In this document: positions 5,857 through 9,017 of the stretch, one piece after another
How the letters are laid out: the number at the start of each line of letters is the position of its first letter
Position numbering within the stretch: position 1 is the first letter of the stretch
Source of the DNA: CAZWVR01 sp964637235
GTDB lineage: Bacteria; Bacteroidota; Bacteroidia; Bacteroidales; S143-33
DNA length: 9,017 nt
Assembly: GCA_964637235.1 (NCBI GenBank)
Contig: CAZWVR010000094.1
Location: 1 to 9,017, forward strand
Direction of reading: 5' to 3'
The notes under the pieces: model-generated
What the model saw: only the letters and a program-made list of their open reading frames with translations
The model's database searches: none
What the model was told of the DNA's origin: nothing
Made by a program: the position numbers and the translations under genes

Positions 5857-7944
5857 ATGAAAAAATTTTCGGCTATGATTAAAAAAGGTAAAATAGGCGT
5901 TACAACCGAAAATATCTTCCCGATAATTAAGCAATTTTTATATACAGAACAGGAAATTTTTTTGCGAGAGTTAGTGTCTAATGCAGTTGACGCTACTCAA
6001 AAAGTAAAAGCTCTTGCACGTAAAGGAGAGCTTGAAGGTGAGCTTGGAGATTTAACCATTAGGGTAAAAATCGATAAAGATAAAGGGACACTTACAATTA
6101 GCGACAGAGGTATAGGAATGACTGCTGAGGAAGTGGATAAATACATAAATCAGATTGCTTTTACCTCTGCTAATGAATTTTTAGAAAAATATAAGGATAG
6201 CATAGAAAATATCATTGGAAGATTTGGTTTGGGCTTTTATTCTGCTTTTATGGTCGCTAAAAAAGTAGAATTGATTACAAAATCATATAAAAAAGACGCA
6301 AAAGCAGTTAAATGGTCTTGCGAGGGAAACCCTGAATTTGAAATTACAGAGGCAGAAAAAGACGACAGAGGTACAGACGTAATTCTTTATATTGACGAGG
6401 ATTCAAAAGAATATTTAGAAGAGACAAAAATAGAGCAATTGCTTAACAAATATTGTAAATTTTTACCAATACCTATTGCTTTTGGTAAAACAACTGAATA
6501 TGTAGATGGCAAGCCAGTAGAAAAAGATAAAATAATAAATGATACCAATCCATTATGGAAACGAAAACCATCAGAACTGAAAGATAAAGATTATTTAGAG
6601 TTCTATAAAAAACTTTATCCAGATATTTTTCAGGAGCCTTTATTCTATATTCATTTAAATGTAGATTATCCCTTTAATTTGACGGGCATACTTTATTTCC
6701 CAAGGATTAGAACGAATTTGGATATTAGAAAAAATAAAATTCAATTGTACGCGAATCAGGTATTTGTCACTGATTCTGTGGAAAATATTGTTCCTGAATT
6801 TCTTACCTTACTTCATGGTGTAATTGATTCGCCGGATATACCTTTAAATGTTTCAAGAAGCGCATTGCAGGCAGATCCTAATGTTAGAAAAATATCAGCT
6901 CATATTACTAAAAAAGTTGCTGACAAACTGACAGAATTATTCAAAAATAAAAGAGAAGATTTTGAACAAAAATGGGATGATTTGAAATTATTTATTCAGT
7001 ATGGAATGATGACTGAAGAAAAATTTTATGAGAAAGCCTTGAAATTTTATTTACTGAAAAATGTTGATGGAAAATATTTTTCTTTTGAAGAATATGAAGC
7101 AAAAATTAAGGATAAACATACAGATAAAGATGGCAAACTTATTTATTTATATGCTACAAATAAACAAGAACAATTTGCATTTATTTCTGCTGCACAAGCA
7201 AAAGGTTATGATGTCCTGTTAATGGACGGTCATTTAGATGTTCCATTTTTGAATTTTCTTGAGAGCAAGTTTGAGAATAAATCTTTTGTAAGAGTTGATG
7301 CCGATACTATTGATAATTTGATTAAAAAGGACGAACAGAAAAAAGAAATTTCAATATCTGAACAAGATCAAGAGGATTTGAGAATAGCTTTTGAAGAAGT
7401 TGCACCAAACGATAAAGGAACTTTTTTTGTTGATTTTCGGGAGCTATCCAAAGATGATTTGCCGATAATTATTACTCAGTCAGAGTATATGCGAAGAATG
7501 AAAGAAATAGGCAAAATTTCTGGGCCAGAAGCTCATTTTTATAATAATCTGCCTGATACATATAATATTGTAGTCAATACTGCTAATCCTTTGATAATTA
7601 AATTAGTAGATCAAAAAAATCAAGACCTTCATCAGCAATTGGAAGATTTTGATAAAAAGGCTAATGAAGTGAAAAGGGAAAAAGAAGCGCTTCAAACTAT
7701 TATAAAAGATAAAAAAGAGGAGGAACTTACCAAAGAGGAAAAGGAAAAACGACAAGAGCTTGAAAAACAATTAAATGATATTAAAAATAAAAGAGCTGAA
7801 ATAATAAGAAAATGGGCAAAAGAAAATCGTTTGATAAATGAAATTATGGATTTAGCTTTACTTGCAAATAATATGTTGATAGGAGAACATTTGATGAAAT
7901 TTGTCAATAGAACAGTTAAAATTATTGAGGAAAATTATAAATAA
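5857..7944 (+). CDS. htpG: Molecular chaperone HtpG (bacterial Hsp90)
   Basis: This cytosolic ATP-dependent dimeric chaperone acts late in client folding, commonly together with DnaK. The N-terminal GHKL ATPase domain shows FLRELVSNAVDA (35-46; catalytic Glu38 and Mg-binding Asn42 by homology), SDRGIGMT (82-89), GRFGLGFYSAFMVA (121-134) and RGTDVILY (171-178). The middle domain carries LNVSRSALQ (330-338), with the catalytic-loop Arg334. The C-terminal dimerisation domain ends near IMDLALLANNMLIGEHLMKF. Residues about 585-655 form a strongly charged Lys/Glu-rich, probably coiled-coil segment inside the C-terminal domain, making the protein (695 residues) longer than E. coli HtpG but ordinary for Bacteroidota. 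The start is uncertain: Met7 (5875) would give MIKKGKIGVTTENIFP, closer to typical family N-termini, while Met1 (5857) adds MKKFSA. Neither has a Shine-Dalgarno. A strong terminator follows. Confidence 0.96.
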   Translation: MKKFSAMIKKGKIGVTTENIFPIIKQFLYTEQEIFLRELVSNAVDATQKVKALARKGELEGELGDLTIRVKIDKDKGTLTISDRGIGMTAEEVDKYINQIAFTSANEFLEKYKDSIENIIGRFGLGFYSAFMVAKKVELITKSYKKDAKAVKWSCEGNPEFEITEAEKDDRGTDVILYIDEDSKEYLEETKIEQLLNKYCKFLPIPIAFGKTTEYVDGKPVEKDKIINDTNPLWKRKPSELKDKDYLEFYKKLYPDIFQEPLFYIHLNVDYPFNLTGILYFPRIRTNLDIRKNKIQLYANQVFVTDSVENIVPEFLTLLHGVIDSPDIPLNVSRSALQADPNVRKISAHITKKVADKLTELFKNKREDFEQKWDDLKLFIQYGMMTEEKFYEKALKFYLLKNVDGKYFSFEEYEAKIKDKHTDKDGKLIYLYATNKQEQFAFISAAQAKGYDVLLMDGHLDVPFLNFLESKFENKSFVRVDADTIDNLIKKDEQKKEISISEQDQEDLRIAFEEVAPNDKGTFFVDFRELSKDDLPIIITQSEYMRRMKEIGKISGPEAHFYNNLPDTYNIVVNTANPLIIKLVDQKNQDLHQQLEDFDKKANEVKREKEALQTIIKDKKEEELTKEEKEKRQELEKQLNDIKNKRAEIIRKWAKENRLINEIMDLALLANNMLIGEHLMKFVNRTVKIIEENYK

Positions 7945-7987
7945 TATGGTGTAATTGAAAAAGTATACAAGAATGCTTGATAATATA

Positions 7988-8018
7988 AAAAAAGCGGGGA
8001 TTGTTACCCCGCTTTTTT
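7988..8018. terminator. Strong bidirectional intrinsic terminator between htpG and the T9SS protein gene
   Basis: A perfect 12-bp stem, AAAAAAGCGGGG (7988-7999) with CCCCGCTTTTTT (8007-8018), closes a 7-base loop ATTGTTA. The T run serves transcripts from the left and the complementary A run becomes a T run for transcripts from the right. It lies 44 bp after the htpG stop and 24 bp beyond the stop of the convergent minus-strand gene, so it can end both. Confidence 0.92.
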
Positions 8019-8041
8019 ATTGTTTTAATTTTTATATGCCA

Positions 8042-8896
8042 TTATTTTTTTAGCAATTTTTTAGTAATTACTTGTCCGTCAGTTTCAATTCTAATCATAT
8101 ATACGCCTGATTGTAGTGAAGAAACGTTTAGAGTTTCGTTTACGTTTTCTTTGCTTAATACTAATTGTCCAACGCTGTTGTATATTTTAACATTGCTTGG
8201 GCTACCAGTCATAATATAGAGAACGTCTTCAACAGGATTAGGATAAATAACAGTTGGTTGAGTTTTTTTAACGGCGGATGGAGCACCGCTTGTAACCTGA
8301 ATATTATCAACGTCCCAGACGCCACCGTCTCCTAACTCTGTTCCATCAGTAGATTCATAATAGAAAGCGATATAAAATTGCTGTCCAGCATATTGGCTAA
8401 TATCAGAAGTGTTTGTTGCCCAGTTATAGTCGCCGTCGTTGTCGTCAAGGGTTAGCCCTGTAATTTCGTTCCAAGTAGCGGAGGCAAATGAAGCACTATC
8501 TCCTGCAAAATCAGTAGAGATATAAACTTTTAGAGGTGCATAAGGTTGAAAGCGTTTTCTGTTGTCAAAAGTTAGAGTTAAACTTGTAGCATTGCTTGCG
8601 TCTATTTGAGGAGTAATAGCCCATTGTTGTGTTTGATGATTTACACCTGCTGAATAGCATGAAGCTCTTAGCCATGCTTCTTGACCGTTTGGATACGTTC
8701 CTATATGCCAGTGATAGTAAGCTGTGTCGTGGAAAACAGGAGTTATTCTCAGCCAGCCTTGATTGTTCAGATAAGCTTCGTAGTCTGATTGAGTGTAATT
8801 TGGATCATAAGGGAAGTCTTCTGAATAGAGAACTGTTTGTGCGTTTACTACAAACATAGCAAAAATTGCTACCAAAGAAAGTAAAATTTTTTTCAT
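8042..8896 (-). CDS. T9SS type A sorting domain protein, choice-of-anchor-J/cleaved-adhesin-like
   Basis: This is a predicted secreted or surface-attached protein of 284 residues. Residues 1-19 are a signal peptide (KK, hydrophobic core, VNA|Q). The middle (about 20-203) looks like a beta-sandwich of the choice-of-anchor-J/cleaved-adhesin type: it starts LYSEDFPYD, has QQWAITPQIDASNATSLTLTF (90-110, split here only for description) with an LKVYISTDFAGD strand, and closes on YIAFYYEST and GGVWDVDNIQV (191-201). The C-terminal 70 residues are a T9SS type A sorting domain: VIYPNPVEDVLYI (216-228), VKIYNSVGQLVLS (236-248), LNVSSLQSGVYMIRIE (256-271) and a VITKKLLKK end. That domain directs export through the outer membrane and is normally cleaved. 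No catalytic residues are recognisable, so a binding or adhesive role is inference. Its G/C content is visibly above that of neighbours (31 of 60 bases in 8281-8340). It ends at the shared terminator. Confidence 0.9.
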   Translation of the reverse strand: MKKILLSLVAIFAMFVVNAQTVLYSEDFPYDPNYTQSDYEAYLNNQGWLRITPVFHDTAYYHWHIGTYPNGQEAWLRASCYSAGVNHQTQQWAITPQIDASNATSLTLTFDNRKRFQPYAPLKVYISTDFAGDSASFASATWNEITGLTLDDNDGDYNWATNTSDISQYAGQQFYIAFYYESTDGTELGDGGVWDVDNIQVTSGAPSAVKKTQPTVIYPNPVEDVLYIMTGSPSNVKIYNSVGQLVLSKENVNETLNVSSLQSGVYMIRIETDGQVITKKLLKK

Positions 8897-8924
8897 AGTT
8901 TTTAGTTTTTTGTGGTTTGGGTTG

Positions 8925-8955
8925 TAAAAATAATATTTTTTTCAAATATTGTCAA
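8925..8955 (-). promoter_or_regulatory. Candidate promoter of the T9SS protein gene
   Basis: On the minus strand TATTTTTA (8932-8925) matches seven of eight positions of TAnnTTTG, and a TTG (8955-8953) lies 20 bp upstream, a normal Bacteroidota spacing. The expected start would leave an A-rich leader of about 20 nt before the ATG at 8896, with no Shine-Dalgarno. The upstream box falls inside the 3' end of the preceding gene. The -7 mismatch makes this tentative. Confidence 0.35.
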
Positions 8956-9017
8956 TAATAGAATTAAAAATTTCACTTGGGCGCATAACTGCATAGGTTT
9001 TATTGTCGTCAAGCAAG
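8942..9017 (-). CDS. C-terminal fragment of an unidentified protein (possibly monomeric NADP-isocitrate dehydrogenase)
   Basis: An open minus-strand frame enters from the right edge and ends at the TGA at 8944-8942. Its last 24 residues read LLDDNKTYAVMRPSEIFNSI followed by IDNI. No start is in the window. The MRPSxxFNxII ending recalls the C-terminus of monomeric NADP-dependent isocitrate dehydrogenases (MRPSATFN-like), but I rely on memory of a short motif and the match is not decisive. Support for it being coding at all is the coherent, protein-like composition and the same strand as the T9SS gene 45 bp downstream. Confidence 0.4.
   Translation of the reverse strand, partial: LLDDNKTYAVMRPSEIFNSIIDNI

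Noticed and set aside
7692..7907. Ser/Phe-rich minus-strand open frame opposite the htpG C-terminus
   Set aside because: The composition is the complement of the Lys/Glu-rich coiled-coil segment of HtpG, not an independent gene.
8001..8219. Plus-strand open frame starting in the terminator loop
   Set aside because: It starts within the terminator hairpin and runs antisense to the T9SS sorting domain; no support as a gene.
8629..8859. Plus-strand open frame opposite the T9SS protein N-terminal half
   Set aside because: Antisense to a gene with a clear signal peptide and domains; no independent signals.

Overview
The window is low-GC (roughly 30-35%) DNA, most likely from a member of the Bacteroidota (Bacteroidales-like, probably anaerobic or host/sludge-associated). 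The grounds are a secreted protein with a type IX secretion (T9SS) C-terminal sorting domain, a second signal-peptide protein beginning like a SusC/CarboxypepD-regulatory-like protein, a Bacteroidota-type TAnnTTTG promoter box in front of pta, A-rich leaders without Shine-Dalgarno sequences, and an HtpG with the long Lys/Glu-rich C-terminal segment seen in this phylum. The genus cannot be read from the window.

Layout: 1-89 (minus) is the 5' end of a signal-peptide protein leaving the window on the left. It diverges from pta (240-1247, plus). Between pta and def lies a 244-bp island of about 65% GC (1255-1498) that is not protein coding in any convincing way and can be drawn as a multi-helix fold; it is the most unusual object here. 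It is followed by def (peptide deformylase, 1514-2107) and comEC (DNA-uptake channel, 2142-4250), probably co-transcribed. nhaC (Na+/H+ antiporter, 5721-4252, minus) converges on comEC with a single base between the stop codons and diverges from htpG (Hsp90 chaperone, 5857-7944, plus). A strong bidirectional terminator (7988-8018) separates htpG from a convergent minus-strand gene for a T9SS-secreted choice-of-anchor-J-like protein (8896-8042). The last bases hold the 3' end of another minus-strand gene (9017-8942), possibly monomeric NADP isocitrate dehydrogenase.

The protein-coding genes are mostly housekeeping: acetyl-phosphate metabolism, N-terminal protein maturation, DNA uptake, ion homeostasis and protein folding. 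They do not form one pathway and I see no defence, phage or transposase genes. The candidate undescribed system is the GC-rich structured element between pta and def. It looks like an interspersed, inserted intergenic element or a structured RNA, but only one copy is in the window, so its repeat nature and function are inference.
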